Under the pieces are notes generated by a model. The model was not told where the DNA came from and made no database searches. It saw only the letters and a list, made by a program, of their open reading frames with translations. A stretch of DNA of 64,000 nucleotides from Pseudopithomyces maydicus (lineage: Eukaryota > Ascomycota > Dothideomycetes > Pleosporales > Didymosphaeriaceae), in NCBI GenBank assembly GCA_026873275.1, contig JANTUC010000015.1:1364001-1428000 (forward strand), given 5' to 3'. A program made the position numbers and the translations under genes. Positions 33,718 through 45,679 of the stretch are shown here, one piece after another. The first letter of the stretch is position 1; each line of letters starts with the position of its first letter.

Positions 33718-35705
33718 ATGCCTCCAATAACGGTGGGATGGCAAGCTAGCCCCAACAAACGCGGAACAATCGACCTTTTACTCTCATGCTTCACCACCTT
33801 ATCGCTATGTGCCTGGACAGCGTACCATCCCAACGTGCCTACTGGAAGAAAGAAAAGATCAAAGCTGGGCCATCGTCTAGTTTGGATGGGTATCGCAATA
33901 TGTATCCCAGAGGTTGTACTCTGGTGCGCATGGGAGCAGTGGTGGGCAGCTAAAAAGTTGAGAGACCGTATGGGTGTGGTATTGGAAGAGGTCCGTGGAG
34001 AACGCGAAAAAAGTGAACAGAAACGTTGTACGATATGTTATGGGATAGAAGGAGAAGGAGAGAGGGAAGGAGAGAGAGAAGGGGAAGGAGAAGGGGAAGG
34101 GGAAGGAGAATTAGGGGAAGAACGGGAAGAGATAGAGGTAGAGGAGGGTAGCACAAGGAGTAGTATCGAACTCACCGCCATCGCCAACGAAGACACTATT
34201 TCTCAATCCGAGGACAGGCACGAAGCATCCGAAAACGAACCATTTACAGGTAGTAAAACTAGCACAAAAGAACTCTCAACAAAGCCAGAAAAAGAAGAAG
34301 AACCAGCAAAGAACAACCCCTGGACCCTAGGACAAGCCTTCTTCGCCCTCTCCGGAGGCTACGCCCTCCCACACCCCGATCCCTCCCTTCCTCCAATCAC
34401 CCTAACCGCAACCGGCGTACTCCTTCTCGCCCGCCTGAATATCCTCCCCTCAGCATCCCCGTCCGCAATCTCAGATAAATCAAAAGCAGATGGATTCGCC
34501 AAGGCCCTCGTGTGCGTACAAGCAGGGTGGTTCGTCATCCAGGCGGTTGCACGCGCTATCGGAAAGCTGCCTGTCACGACGCTGGAGATTCATGTGCTAG
34601 TTCATGTGGTATTTGCGTTTGCAATTTATGCAGTTTGGTTTGAGAAGGGGTACGATGTTGGGGAGGCGGTTGTGGCTGATAGTGAAGAGGGGCGGGATTT
34701 GGGGGCTTTGTTCGTGATGGAGGGGTTCGAAGTAAGTATATCTGCCGATAAACTGCGCTCTTAGATATATGGCTTACTTCATGAACAGGGCGATTTCAAC
34801 GATTCTACATCAAAGTGCGCGTGCAGCTCTGCCCACATCGATGCTTCCAGCATCACCCCCTATCCGAACCTACCCGCACAACATTCGTCGATAAAGTACT
34901 GGGAGAAAATTCTCTTATATTTCGAAGAATCAGAGGGGGCCCTTTTACGAAGGACTCAGCCACAATTTATTCTTGACCGCAGTAGCCCGCAACATACCGC
35001 ACAGATTGAGCGAGCAAACCGCGCGCTCCGCTTGCTCAAAGCACACGACCTACATATCACGTACTGGGAAAAATCAATGGTGATAGATGGTGTGGCACAG
35101 AAGTTCATAGAAATGCAAGAAGGCTTCACAGTTCGTGTGCGAAGCGACCTTACTATTCAGGGTCTCGACAACACTTTGACTAAATCCCAAGACAGGTTCA
35201 GGAAACCCAGATCAAGGTATGTGTTTTGTCACCTCTTTTGAGATGACGTAATTTGCGGAATTGGTGTGCGCTACATTGGAATCTGACACGGCACGAAAAG
35301 GCATACGGCTTGATAACTTTCCTGTACGGTGCACTTCATCTCCTCGCCCTCTCCCCGTCGCATTTCCCGACCCCTATCGAATACTGGCTCTGGCTCGCAT
35401 CTGCCGCAACGATGACGTTCGTCCCGGTTTCTCTCGCGTTGCTGCTGTCAATGGGGGAGTTATCTCTTTGGATGTATAGAACCGCTTCATCGCGTTCTAG
35501 AGCGATTGGAATGCTATTTCGTGTTACGGAAAAGTGCCTGGGAGTTATATGGGTTTTGGGAATGACGTTGGTCGCAATGATGGCAGGCACGTGCTACCCA
35601 TTTGCGAGAGGATATGTCCTGGTGGAGAGTTTGATGGGACTGAGGAAAATGGATGGGAGGGTGTACGACATGGTGCAGTGGACGCAGTGGATTCCGCATG
35701 CATAG
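33718..35705 (+). CDS. Fungal multi-TM protein of unknown function, about 616 aa
   Basis: Proposed exons 33718-34731, 34789-35220, 35301-35705. The start RGTIDLLLSCFTTLSLCAWTAYHPNVP, followed by a TM segment with PEVVLW, and the end region (LYGALHLLALSP, two more TM helices, FARGYVLVESLMGLR) match a widespread uncharacterised Ascomycota family with N- and C-terminal membrane segments around a soluble middle. Residues about 112-145 are an almost pure Glu/Gly/Arg run encoded by a GA-rich tract. The last intron is uncertain. The strong donor GTATGT at 35217 gives the wrong phase for the only usable acceptor (AAAAG at 35300), so the weaker GTGTTT at 35221 is used; a lost or gained base nearby would be an alternative. 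Confidence 0.72.
34046..34150 (+). repeat. GA-rich low-complexity tract in coding sequence
   Basis: Mostly GGAGAA/GGGAAG units encoding a Glu-Gly-Arg run in the multi-TM protein; expected to vary in length between strains. Confidence 0.7.
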
Positions 35706-35992
35706 TTTTTATTAGAATGAGTGGAAGATGAAAGTAGAAGTAGAAAATAGATATCGATATTATTATATCAGTTGTTTATGAACATTATGACGTGATCAGC
35801 CATGGCTGGCCTGTCTAATGCAATGTGCAACTAATTTAAGTACAAGTGGATCAAGGCGCTGGTGCAGTATGAACGTGTTATTACAAAAGGATGCAGTACG
35901 GAGAATGGGGTATTAACAGCAGGATGAATATTTATCAATGCACAATCAATGCGCAGAAATGAGATGCGATAGCAAGGAAATAGGTAGTTTTT
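35706..35992. other. Convergent spacer
   Basis: 287 bases, AT-rich, between the multi-TM gene and the DUF4112 gene on the opposite strand; nothing else seen. Confidence 0.5.
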
Positions 35993-36938
35993 TCAACGGC
36001 GACTGCGCCTGGTATCGTTGCGACTGGGTCGGTGGTCACGTCGGTCATCCCGGCGGTCGTCCCGGCGGTCGTCCCGGTAGTCCTCGCGGTAGTCCTCGCG
36101 GCGGTCATCGCGGCCGTAGCCCATCTCTTCATCCCGAATTCTGTCGCGGCGACCTGAGTAGGCGCGAGCTGGCCGCTGGACGTCATCGCGACCCTCCCTA
36201 ACAATGCCAGCGCGCTCGTACTCTTCGTCGGAGAAATCTTCGTAGACGGTAGCGGGTCTTCGTCGGTGGCCAGTGATTTTCGCTTCTTCCCTGTCAAGTT
36301 CTTCAAGCTGCTTCGGCTTGTACTTCTTGTCAAGATGTCTCTCTAGAAGTCGTACGTTTCTGGAATTGGCGCGTATGGCAGCATCTGCAAGATCGCCCAC
36401 GAAGGGAATCAAACCAACCAGGAAGTCAACAAAGATATTCAAGAACATCATGATGAAGATTTTCCGTGGCAGTTTATCTTCGATTCCATTCATGCTTATG
36501 GCCAGCTTAGCTGCAAGGATGCCATCCGCAGCGTCTCCAACGGCGGGAACGATGCCGATGACGGAGGACCAACCAAAACGGATACCAAGGAAGCTGAACA
36601 AGCAGCAGTCCAGACGATAGGCAGTCTTGCGGGCGCGGGCAAGGATGTTGGCGTCATGCTCCGGGATGTAGGCTGGCACCTGCTTCTTGACCTTCTTCGT
36701 CTTTCCAGGTTTTCTTGGGTGAGGTATGATTTCGTAGAAGGGATCCTAATGCGGTTAGCTCGCAGATCAGGAGACAGACATGCAGTGTGCAGTGTGGCAG
36801 CCCCTCAGTATCTTTGGGCCAGCACAGAAGACGGTTGGGAAAGCGTACATATTGGTCGACAGGAGCCTTGTCCTTGTACTTGTTCATCTCGCTCGACAGC
36901 ATCTTCTTGGCGGCATACTTTGCGACGGCTTGGGTCAT
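35993..36938 (-). CDS. DUF4112 family protein, 280 aa
   Basis: Minus strand, exons 36938-36849 and 36745-35993, phase 0. The N-terminus MTQAVAKYAAKKML and the linker with YDPFYEI precede a DUF4112 domain (about 60-165): R-F-G-W-x2-V-I-G-I-V-P-x-V-G-D-A-A-D, then FVDFLVGLIPFVGDLADAAIRAN, i.e. two similar hydrophobic hairpins each holding a P-x-V-G-D motif. Function of the family is unknown; it is likely membrane-associated. The C-terminal 100 residues are charged, with tandem R-E-D-Y and D-D-R-R repeats. Divergent from DCP2. Confidence 0.88.
36050..36110 (-). repeat. Short tandem repeats coding Arg-Asp units
   Basis: GGCGGTCGTCCC/GGTAGTCCTCGC-type 12-bp units encoding REDYRED and DDRRDDRR in the DUF4112 tail. 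Confidence 0.6.
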
Positions 36939-37747
36939 GGTTGCGGTGGTGTCGTTCTCCTGGAACGCGACGTTTGGAGGTAGATGGGATGGGATGACAG
37001 ATGTACAATGCAGTGCGGTTTGACTTATAATACAAGCACCGAGCCAAGTGTTTTGTGCTGGCGGCTCGTTGCGCGGCTGTATGAACAGGCTGGATGGCTC
37101 TGGTTGGTGGGCGGCTCTCCTGGTCTGGATTTCTGAAACGGGCGCTTCGCCGCTATGTATAGCAGACGAGGGCGACAAATGCTGGAAGTGCTGGATGAGC
37201 GACAGGAAAAAAAAAACAAAAGAAAATTGGGCCGGAGAGGTGACGACTTTATCGACGTCCCTCGTTGGGCGGTGTGATGCTGGTAAGGTTTAGACCTTGA
37301 TCTGGTGCTGTCCCAGACGCCAGACGCCACACAAGACGTCACCTGCAAGCGAACATTACAGCACGGCGGGCATGCACAGCCACAGACAGCCACATGCAGC
37401 CACAGGTACACTAGCCACAGATGCTCTAGCCACAGGCGCTCTAGCCACAGACGCACTACCGGCGCAGCTGCTTCTCGCGCTGCCCGACACGCAACCCATT
37501 CCACCATAACCGTAGACTATCGCAAACAACACCGCCGGTAGCCGCTGCTCACGTGTCTGCATATTTCTCTCACATTCTTTGACCGGCTGTGCACCTGCCA
37601 GCCTGCTCCCGCCGTCTGCCTGTAACCCGCTCGCTTCCCCGCCCCGAACCCACCCGTCGTTGTTTTGGGCTCCCCTCCCAACGCGCGCCCTCCACCTCTG
37701 GCCTCTGCTGCCCCCAGGCATGCCGTGCGACACCGGCCAGACTCACC
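36939..37747. promoter_or_regulatory. Divergent promoter region of DUF4112 gene and DCP2
   Basis: About 800 bases between two divergent ATGs. It holds an A9 run at about 37207 and a tandem repeat at 37411-37455 in the DCP2 leader side. No defined site recognised. Confidence 0.45.
37411..37455. repeat. Three 15-bp tandem copies
   Basis: Unit begins CTAGCCACAG followed by five variable bases, three copies in register; the flank upstream also carries CAGCCACA variants. Confidence 0.75.
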
Positions 37748-40700
37748 ATGACAACCCCGAACCAAATCCTGCTTGACTGGCTCGACGACCTCTGCGTCCG
37801 CTTCATCGTGAACCTGCCCCACGAAGAGCTCCAGTCCGTGGAGCGCATCTGCTTCCAGATCGAAGAGGCCCAATGGTTCTACGAAGATTTCATACGGCCC
37901 TTGGACCCGGCCAACCTGCCGTCCATGAACCTGCGTAGCTTCTCCCAGCGCATGTTCGCCCACTGCCCTCTCTTCGCCGCCTTCACCGAAGACCACTTCC
38001 TCGAAGCCTTCAACCACTTCTTGAGCTACAAGACCCGCGTGCCTGTCCGAGGCGCCATCATGCTCAACCAGGACATGACCCACGCCGTGCTGGTGAAGGG
38101 CTGGAAGAAGGGCGCAAAGTGGAGCTTTCCGAGGGGCAAGATCAACAAAGACGAGCCTGACCTAGAATGCGCCATACGTGAAGTCTACGAGGAGACGGGC
38201 TATGATCTCAAGGAAGCCGGCCTGGTGCTTCCGGAAAGCGAAATGAAGGGCATTTCCATTACCATGCGCGAGCAGAGCATGCTTCTGTACGTCTTTCGCG
38301 GCGTGCCCATGGACACGCATTTCGAGCCGCGCACAAGGAAGGAAATCTCGGTACGTCATGGATTGAAATGCCCTCTCGCGGTGCGCTGCTAACAGAAACA
38401 GAAAATCGACTGGTACAAGCTCACCGATCTGCCTACCATCAAGCGAAAAACCCCGAACCAGCAAGCCACCGGCAACGATCAGATCAAAGATAATAGCTTC
38501 TACATGGTCGCTCCCTTCTTAGGGCCCCTGAAAGCATGGATCAAGACCCAGCGGAGGCTTGACAGGCAACGATTCCCGCCTGGATCACGTTCTGCACCAC
38601 CACCCGCTGCTGGTGTTACCGATACTGAGGGCCTAGAGGCAGATTTGGGCGAGACGACCGCTGATGAGGCTGCCATGCCGCCCACGCAGTCGCACGACGC
38701 CAACTTCGCAGCTCTGGTGGCAAACCTAGGCAGGACTCATCGCGCGAGTGACCAGCTTCCAGAGGTCTCTTCACACTCGGACCCCGCTGCTGAGCTTAAG
38801 CGGCTGCTTAGTGTGGGTATCGGCTTTCCACCTCAGCAGCAGCCCGTCGAGGCACCTCAGTCTGTCCACGAGCCACCGCAAAATCCGTTGCTTGCCATGC
38901 TCCACGGCAACAACGGACCCGTTCCTGCTCCAAATAACCTGCCTAGAACACCGTTCGACCAGCTTCTGCCAACACCCCAGCCTCCGCAAAGTCCACATGG
39001 CCAGCACCATCCCAGACCGATGCACCTCGATCAGATGCAACCACCGCCCCCATTTCCATTCCATCAGCAACATTCCGGACATTCCCTCAACCAGCAGCAT
39101 CCTCACGTGGGCCCTCAGCACCACAATGGCTTTCCTCCGGCACCGAACCAGTTCATGCAACCACCTCCTCAGCATGCAGATCCCGGCTTCCCCCGCACAT
39201 GCTCAATACTCAGCAATCGTTCGGTACATCTGTCCCACTATCCTATATGCAAACAGGAAACTCGCAGTCCACGCAGCCACTGCAGCATTCGGGTGCGGCT
39301 GGTCCTGCTGCACCACCAGCGTCAAAGCTTCCCGCACCAAAGCTTACTGCGCATACGCTTGGTCTACTGAATGCTTTTAAAATGAACGAGAAACCTGCAA
39401 TTTCTTCGCCTGTCACACAAGCGCAACCGACTGCACAAAGCTCACAAGCCACGCCGATAGCCACACGACCGCCGCCTGTGCAGAACATTCGCTCCTCCGC
39501 ACCAAGCCCGCCTGCTTTCCAGTCACCTCCGCCTGTTGAAAATTTTGAGCCTGTGCAGCCGAAGCCGAGAAATGCGCATCAAGACAACCTGTTGAGTCTC
39601 TTCCGATCTCCGTCGATGGCAGCAGCTATGCCTGTGGTGGCAAACACACCAGAGCTGCCAGTTGAATTATCAGCCCAGCCTTTGACTCCCGGCAATGTCA
39701 ACATGAGACCCACGACAGAAGCTGGCCCGCCTGTTCCCGATATGAATGCCAAGCCAAACCTGTTACATGCATTTGGCGTACCACAGAAACCGAATTTGAC
39801 GTCGGCTACTGTTCGTGGACCGGTTAATGCCCCCGACTTCGATACGGTGCGAAAGAATGCTACTCTTCCTTCAAATGGCACCTCTCGTGGGCCGTCGCCT
39901 TTTCAGACAAAGCCAGAACAAAAGATGTTTGTTCCACAACAGATCCTTCGACGAGAAGGCTCTGTTCCAAGGTCCACTGCATCAATTTCGGGGCAAAATA
40001 AGAGTTTAAATGCCAGCCCGGTACCGAGCATCCCTGTCCCGGCACCATCCAAGCCGCAAATATTAAAGCGGCCTCAGCAGCCCTCGAGCCAAGAGCCGGG
40101 ACCCCAAGCTTCTGCACATGCACAAGGACTGCTCAGCTTGTTCAAACCACAGCAGACCTCTCCTCAACCCCCGGTCGTGTCCGCACAAGCCCCGCCTTCG
40201 CGTTCGCCTGCACCTCCTGCCCATGCACAAGGGCTACTTAACTTGTTCAAACAAGCTTCTCCGCAGCCTCAACCTATCCAAACAGCAGCACCTCTCTCTC
40301 GTTCGCCTGCCCCACCTGCTCAAATTCCGTCATCATTCGACAGCAAAGGTAGTGCCCCAATGGATCAGAAAAACACACTCCTTTCGCTCTTTGGTAAAAG
40401 CGCTGCTCCAATCACTGCATCTCCTACTCAAGCATCGCCATCTTCGCTGCCTTCGGCGTTCGCGAACCAAGCACCACTGGCGAGGTCGCCTCAACCTCCA
40501 ACACCCAAGATGTACATGTCAGGCGTCATCAGCCCTGTGAGCCCTCTCCCGGGTAGCCAAGCGGACAGTCCCGCGCATGCCAATTCTCGATCACGTATTT
40601 CGAGCATTGGTGATTCGATGCCACCCAGCCTTGTGATCCCACAACCAAGTGCACCGACCTCGTACCCTCAAGCTTTGGCAGCACAGCAAAGTAACGGCCT

Positions 40701-40875
40701 TGGCGCGCCGTCCAACAATGGACTGATCAGTCCTGAATCAGCTAATATTTCAGAGATTGGACTGGCCATCGAGAAAGACAAAGGAAGAGCAGGCGCAGAA
40801 AGTGCTGATAAGAGCCCGGTGAACAAAACCTATTTGTTAAGTTTCCTGAATGATGTAGCGCGGAAAGGTCGCTAG
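37748..40875 (+). CDS. DCP2: mRNA-decapping enzyme Dcp2, about 1025 aa; one-base frame break
   Basis: Exons 37748-38350 and 38402-40875. It removes the m7G cap in the cytoplasm to start 5'-3' mRNA decay. The N-terminal all-alpha regulatory domain (about 1-95, WLDDLCVRFIVNLPHEEL) is followed by a Nudix domain with the perfect box G130-x5-E-x7-REVYEETGY, then Box B (FYMVAPFLGPLKAWI). The long disordered Pro/Gln-rich C-terminus carries repeated short helical Leu motifs: NPLLAMLHG, LGLLNAFK, NLLSLFRS, NLLHAFGV, GLLSLFKP, GLLNLFKQ, TLLSLFGK and YLLSFLND. These resemble the HLMs through which fungal Dcp2 binds Edc3 or Pat1. The frame breaks at the C5 run 39190-39194 (after DPGFP); one more C joins it to MLNTQQSFGT. 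An essential-type gene is unlikely to be a pseudogene. Confidence 0.93.
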
Positions 40876-41298
40876 GTAATTTTTTCTCTCTTTTGGATTA
40901 ATGCATGGGCGTTGGGGTTGCCATGGAGTCTCATTTTTGCTAGCCATCAATCAGCGGCATAGTATATAATGGGAGGGTCGGGTTTTCCACGTGTATAACA
41001 CTGCGCTTGGCGAGGCTCGGCGCAGTGCTCAAAATGGGCGGCTGAATGTTTTTTTTTTCATTTGTCGTGACTTCGGGATATGGATTATGCATTCTGGTGT
41101 TATTCGCTTCTGTGCTTTAGCGTGGCATTTGTTGCGGAACTCCTGTACGATTCTATCGATGTCTAGCTCTTGCGGTGATCCACGCCATCATGCGATGTGC
41201 ATGAAAACGATTCGACTAATGCAAAACGAATGGATACTTGATCCCACTAATCTTGCTCATATCTATCATGCACAAGTATCTCGCTCCCATCACTCAGA
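40876..41298. other. Convergent spacer between DCP2 and bZIP/DUF3425
   Basis: About 420 bases; presumed 3' flanks only. Confidence 0.5.
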
Positions 41299-42596
41299 CT
41301 ATATCAAAATCACAATTCCAATTCCCTCCTTCCTTCTTTCTTTCTTTGCCTTCCCTCCCCTCTCACCATCCCCATCCCAATCACTCCTCCACCACCAACG
41401 CCTCCTCCCCCTCCCCTCCCTCCACCCATTCGTCGCCCTAACCATCTCCCCACACCCCCTCAGCAAAAACCCCCACCTCCCCACAAACCCCTCGCTCACC
41501 TCCCAACTGCCCACCTCCCACGGCTCCCCCCAAACAAGCAACCCCCTACTCTCCACATCATCGTACCCCTCGTACAACCCGCCGCAGATGTCGTCGCACA
41601 GCGCGTCCCCGTCGTACGTCCCCGCGGCGAGGATCAGGTTGTCGCGGAATGTGGGGCAGGGGACGCTGTCGATCCAGGCGTCGTGGGGGTGAGGCGTTGG
41701 AGCGGGGTCGGGGTGAAGGTGGAGGGTGGGGAGAGAGGGGGCTGGTGGAGGAGGGGGAGGGAGAGGGCGGAGCGGCAGGCGGGGGGAGGGAGATGGCGGT
41801 TAGGGTTAGGTTGGTGAGGATGCCGCGGAGGGTGTTGTATTCTGTCCCATGGCATTTGGGTTAGAAAAGGGATTAAAGAGAGGGGTTTCTTGGGAAGAAA
41901 AAAAGAGTTCGGAAGGGGTGCTAGTAGATATATGTATACGTACGGATAAGCGTAATCAAATGGTGATCAGGCGAAAGCGGAAAATCCGACGGGTGGATAG
42001 GCGGAAGGCAAGACGGCGAGGCGGGATCGTAGTAAGGGAGGAGAGGGGAGAAGAGTTTCGGGGCTGAGGGGGTGGATGGGTGGGGCCAGGGGAGGGAGGG
42101 CTTGTCCAGAGCGACGTGGGTGGGAGTTAGGTAGAGTGGGGGGAGAATTGCTTTGATGAGGGCTTGGGAGGAGGAGGGGGTGGGGTGGGTTGGAGGTTGT
42201 TTGGGGGCAGGGAGGAAGGCGGAGGTTGCGAGAGCGAAGGCGGCGTCGAGTTTGGGGTCGCGGATGGCGAGGTTGATTGGGCAAGGGGGCGGTATAGGGA
42301 CGTTTTGCGCTTTACGGCGTCCTGAGGGGGAAGGTGAGCATGATATGTGTGATGGAAATACATTTCTTAACGCGTTTGGGATACGACACTTACGCCATGC
42401 TCTTTGGTGCAATCTATTTTGTACTTTTCGTCTTTCCTTTGCGGAAGCTTTCCCTGTCCAGTCGTCTTCTATATTGCGAATCTGTGTAACTTTCCTTCAG
42501 CATTGTAGTTCCTTCTGGTTAGGTAAGTTGTGCGCGTACCTCTTGGAGCTGCGGCTTCTCCTCAACAGCGATAGGTTCTTGTCTCCTTAGTGCCAT
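41299..42596 (-). CDS. bZIP transcription factor with DUF3425 domain, about 355 aa; two one-base frame breaks
   Basis: Minus strand, exons 42596-42540, 42481-42394, 42321-41944, 41841-41299. The basic region KERRKVQNRLHQRAWRRRK is encoded across exons 2-3 and is the form typical of DUF3425 bZIPs. The DUF3425 domain follows: DHHLITLIQYNTLRGILTNL, PTPLQRLTP joined to WIDSVPCPTFRDNLI, then GLLVWGEPWEVGSWEVSEGF and GFLLRGCGEMVRATNGWR. Two breaks need one base each: the G6 run 41781-41786 and the G5 run 41685-41689 (C on the coding strand). With both, the last exon closes exactly in frame. DUF3425 bZIPs often regulate nearby metabolic genes, and this one heads a run of four plus-strand metabolic genes (43.1-52.3 kb). 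Confidence 0.82.
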
Positions 42597-43096
42597 GATG
42601 TCGGTTATTTGAGTAGAATTAATGTGATCTGGAGGGAGCGGACGAGCATTCGGACCATATTGAGGAGGTAAATCCTCGGATATTTCTGAATGTCATGATA
42701 CGAGAGATGCAAGCTGCTTACGCGCTAACTGCGAATACAGTCTAGCCTCTGGCGAGGTTCCCAAGTGTTCCTGCGTTTCATCCTTTGTGCAAATCCGCTA
42801 AACTCAAGATGGCCTAGAGTATCTCGTGAAATATCCAGTCGCGGAGTTAACAACAAAGCCTCATTGAATTGGCGTGGAAAGTGCACATCTTGATAGGTTG
42901 CAAGTTCCGATATTGCCATGATTGAGGATGCGGAGAATAGGATTCGGCCGCCAAACACGGTCCGTTGTATCTTTTCTTCGGGAGCCCAAAGAGTATTTAA
43001 GAGACGAGGTGAACGTGGCTTCGAAAATACATTAGAATATAAATTCGACATTGGATCTTCTGAGACACCTCGCAAGCTCGCAATATACAATTCGAA
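42597..43096. promoter_or_regulatory. Divergent promoter between bZIP/DUF3425 and SDR
   Basis: 500 bases between two divergent start codons; likely site of pathway-specific control if the cluster is real. No binding site could be assigned by eye. Confidence 0.45.
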
Positions 43097-44224
43097 ATGA
43101 AGAACATAGAAGCTAGGGAAGACTTCAACCCTGAGAAGGAGATCCCTTCGCTCGAGGGCAAAGTCCTCTTCATCAGTGGTGGTGAGCAACCAGCTCTTTC
43201 ATGCAGAATTGACCATACTAACGAAGTCAAGGCACAGCTGGAATTGGAGCCGAGACCGCACGTACGCTGGCAGCCCATGGACCTTCGCACATCTACATCA
43301 CCGGACGGAATCGGAAGGCAGCCGAAACGCTCATCACTGATATTACATACAAGCATCCCTCAGTTGAAATGACATTCATTGAAGCTGATTTTAGTTCGCT
43401 GAAATCAGTGAAGGATGGCGTTCAGAAAGGATTCAAGCATGACAGGTTAGACATACTGATGTGCACGGCGGGTGTGATGACGCAGCCACCAGTGCTAGGC
43501 AAAGATGGTTATGGGTAAGGAATATCGATCCAAGTATCCGAAATAAGCTAATTCGTTCCTAGTAAGCATTTCAGTCATTGCCGCCGAGATACCATGGGCT
43601 CTTGTCTCGGGTGAAATCGTACTGACAGAAGCGCGCACAGAAATTCAATTCACGATCAATCATCTTGCCCACGCCATGCTCATCGACTGTCTTCTCCCCA
43701 CACTTCTACGCACCGCCGAAGCTCCCAATTCAGACGTCCGAATACTAAGTACCACATCCATGGGCTACGGTTTCCACCCCGTAAACGGCATCTCGTTCGA
43801 GGAACTGGACGCCCACAAGGGAATGTCGCGTTTCCTGCTTGGCGGCTGGATCCGCTACGGGCACTCGAAGCTCGCCAACATCCTCTACCCCGCCGAGCTC
43901 GCAAGGCGCTACCCAAAGATCAAGTCGATTTCAATTCACCCGGGTGTTGTCGCTACAGATCTGATGTATGATCAATCGTGGCAGGTTCGATGGTTCATAC
44001 ACATCACGTGTTGGATGCAGGGCCTCAAGTATTTGACTCCGCACCAGGGATGCTGGAATCAGGTATATTGTGCGGCGGTTGCGAAGAAGGATGAGCTGGT
44101 TAATGGAGGGTTTTATTATCCTGTTGGAGTGCATTCTCCGGGGAAATTGGACAAGACGGCACGCGATGAGAAGCTGGCGGGCAGGCTGTATGAGTGGACG
44201 CAGGGTATTTTGGAGAAATTCTAG
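43097..44224 (+). CDS. Short-chain dehydrogenase/reductase, about 316 aa; exon 2-3 junction unresolved
   Basis: Exons 43097-43181, 43232-43514 and 43641-44224. NAD(P)-dependent oxidoreductase of the classical/retinol-dehydrogenase-like SDR type. Cofactor loop: ISGG-TAGIGAET; structural motif TAGVM in place of NNAG; catalytic Ser in LSTTSMG and Y-x3-K in RYGHSKLANI; then HPGVVATDL. Exon 3 starts in the frame of IQFTINHLAHAML. The obvious donor (TATGG|GTAAGG) and acceptor (GCACAG) leave one base too many. Either the weaker GTTATG donor seven bases earlier is used, which loses two residues, or the GGG before the donor holds one extra base. It is the first enzyme of the putative cluster. Confidence 0.82.
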
Positions 44225-45679
44225 TCTAGGGATGGATTATTTTGTTCGTTTATTACAGTACCCAAAGGATATTATTGTCCTGTTAATAGTTTGATGAGTA
44301 GATAGAACATATCCGAGATATTTAGTTATGTTATCTGACTGTTTTCGTTTCCAAGCAAAGTCCACAAGGCACAACGTGAGCGGTCAAAAAGATGGTTAGT
44401 TCAATCGTCCTGCTATCATTCTTACACGATCAAAATTGACGTTACTTTGCTTTCTACGATCCTGACTAAAATTTCTCGGATCACAAATCCAATCCAGTCA
44501 CGGCACATTCCATACACCAAGACCGTCTCGCGCAAGTCCACGGGCCATCTCAGCCTCGCGCATGGCACCAAGCAGTGCCTAGATCATGTTCCAGGCTTTC
44601 GAAAGGGCCCCCTACATTATAGAAGCTCTTGGTATTCCACGCCCAATGACAGCAACACCCGCTGTGGGGTGGCAACCACTAGTCATGCAAGCCTCATGCG
44701 ATGCGAGTGTCCCCAGGCCACGCTAGACGTGCGCCGCGGTTTCCCCGCGTTCTATCCTCCCCGCGTCCGTTCTGCCCCGTCCCCCAATTCACGCCAGGCA
44801 TGCGTCTAGGTTAGGGCATCGCTTCTTCCGATGGTCAAAGACACGGCGAGATGTTGGCGCCGCGATTTGTGGCTTGCCAACCCTCTCTCGTCCTGTGTCG
44901 CGACCAACAGCAGACGTGCCGTGCGAAGGACCAAGGCGTGAATGAGCGGGGAAGCATTGAGGTGGTGAGACACACCGGAAGGAAGCTTCGTCTCGAGGTG
45001 CTACCCGGAGAGCTTGACGTTCGTGGCTTCAGCGGTCAAGGGTCTCATCCGATGCTGTGTCGGCCGTTGTTTGTCGGCCGTGAAAATCTCACAATGTCGT
45101 CAATGTGCAAACTTGAGACCTTCCAACGAGCAATTTTGTGAGAAAAGTATCTCAAAATCAGAGCCTGATCCGCGGAGGTGGATTAGTTGCGCACCATCTG
45201 TTTCCGGGGCCATGACATGGGGACTGTCACGAGTCCAACCCCAGACTCCACAGAGCTCCACAGAGATAACTATTTCAGCTCTGATAGTCACATATGGGGA
45301 GAAATAACTCACCATATGGACTTGGAACCGTTTCGTCCCGACCCCAAGGCGAACTAAGCTGCCCTGGATGAGGCTCAGGCCGCCGACGGCGTAGTATTCC
45401 ACGGTCTTGGGTGCTCTTGGGTAGTTTCTTGGTATACGTCGTGCTCTGAGTCTACCAATCAAGCCCCAGAGATTTCTTTTCGTCGCGGAGGATATCGCGA
45501 GTTGGCTTGACGCCCTCGATCGCTGTTGTTCAATACGGGGTATGGGGTGGGCATGGGGTTATAGACTGATATGGGGTATATAAGCGGCCGGTATCTGCGT
45601 CAAGGGAAGAGACTTCAGAGCGACTACTCAAGTTGCTTCAGTGTCTATCATCATCCATCGCGCTACCGACAACTCAAAG
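44225..45679. other. 1.45-kb gene-free region upstream of MFS permease
   Basis: No supported gene. The last 150 bases contain several GGGGTA/GGGGTT units (about 45536-45580) and a TATA box at 45577-45584; the rest is unremarkable. Confidence 0.5.
45577..45584 (+). promoter_or_regulatory. TATA box of the MFS permease gene
   Basis: TATATAAG, 96 bases before the ATG at 45680, preceded by repeated GGGGTA units. Position and sequence fit a core promoter. Confidence 0.55.

Noticed and set aside
35221..35241. End of the multi-TM gene at the TGA after FCHLF
   Set aside because: The following TM segments clearly continue the same family, so the sequence is intronic.
41800..41815. Telomere-like TTAGGGTTAGG
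   Set aside because: Only about two units, inside the coding exon of the bZIP/DUF3425 gene (CTAACCCTAACC encodes LTLT).
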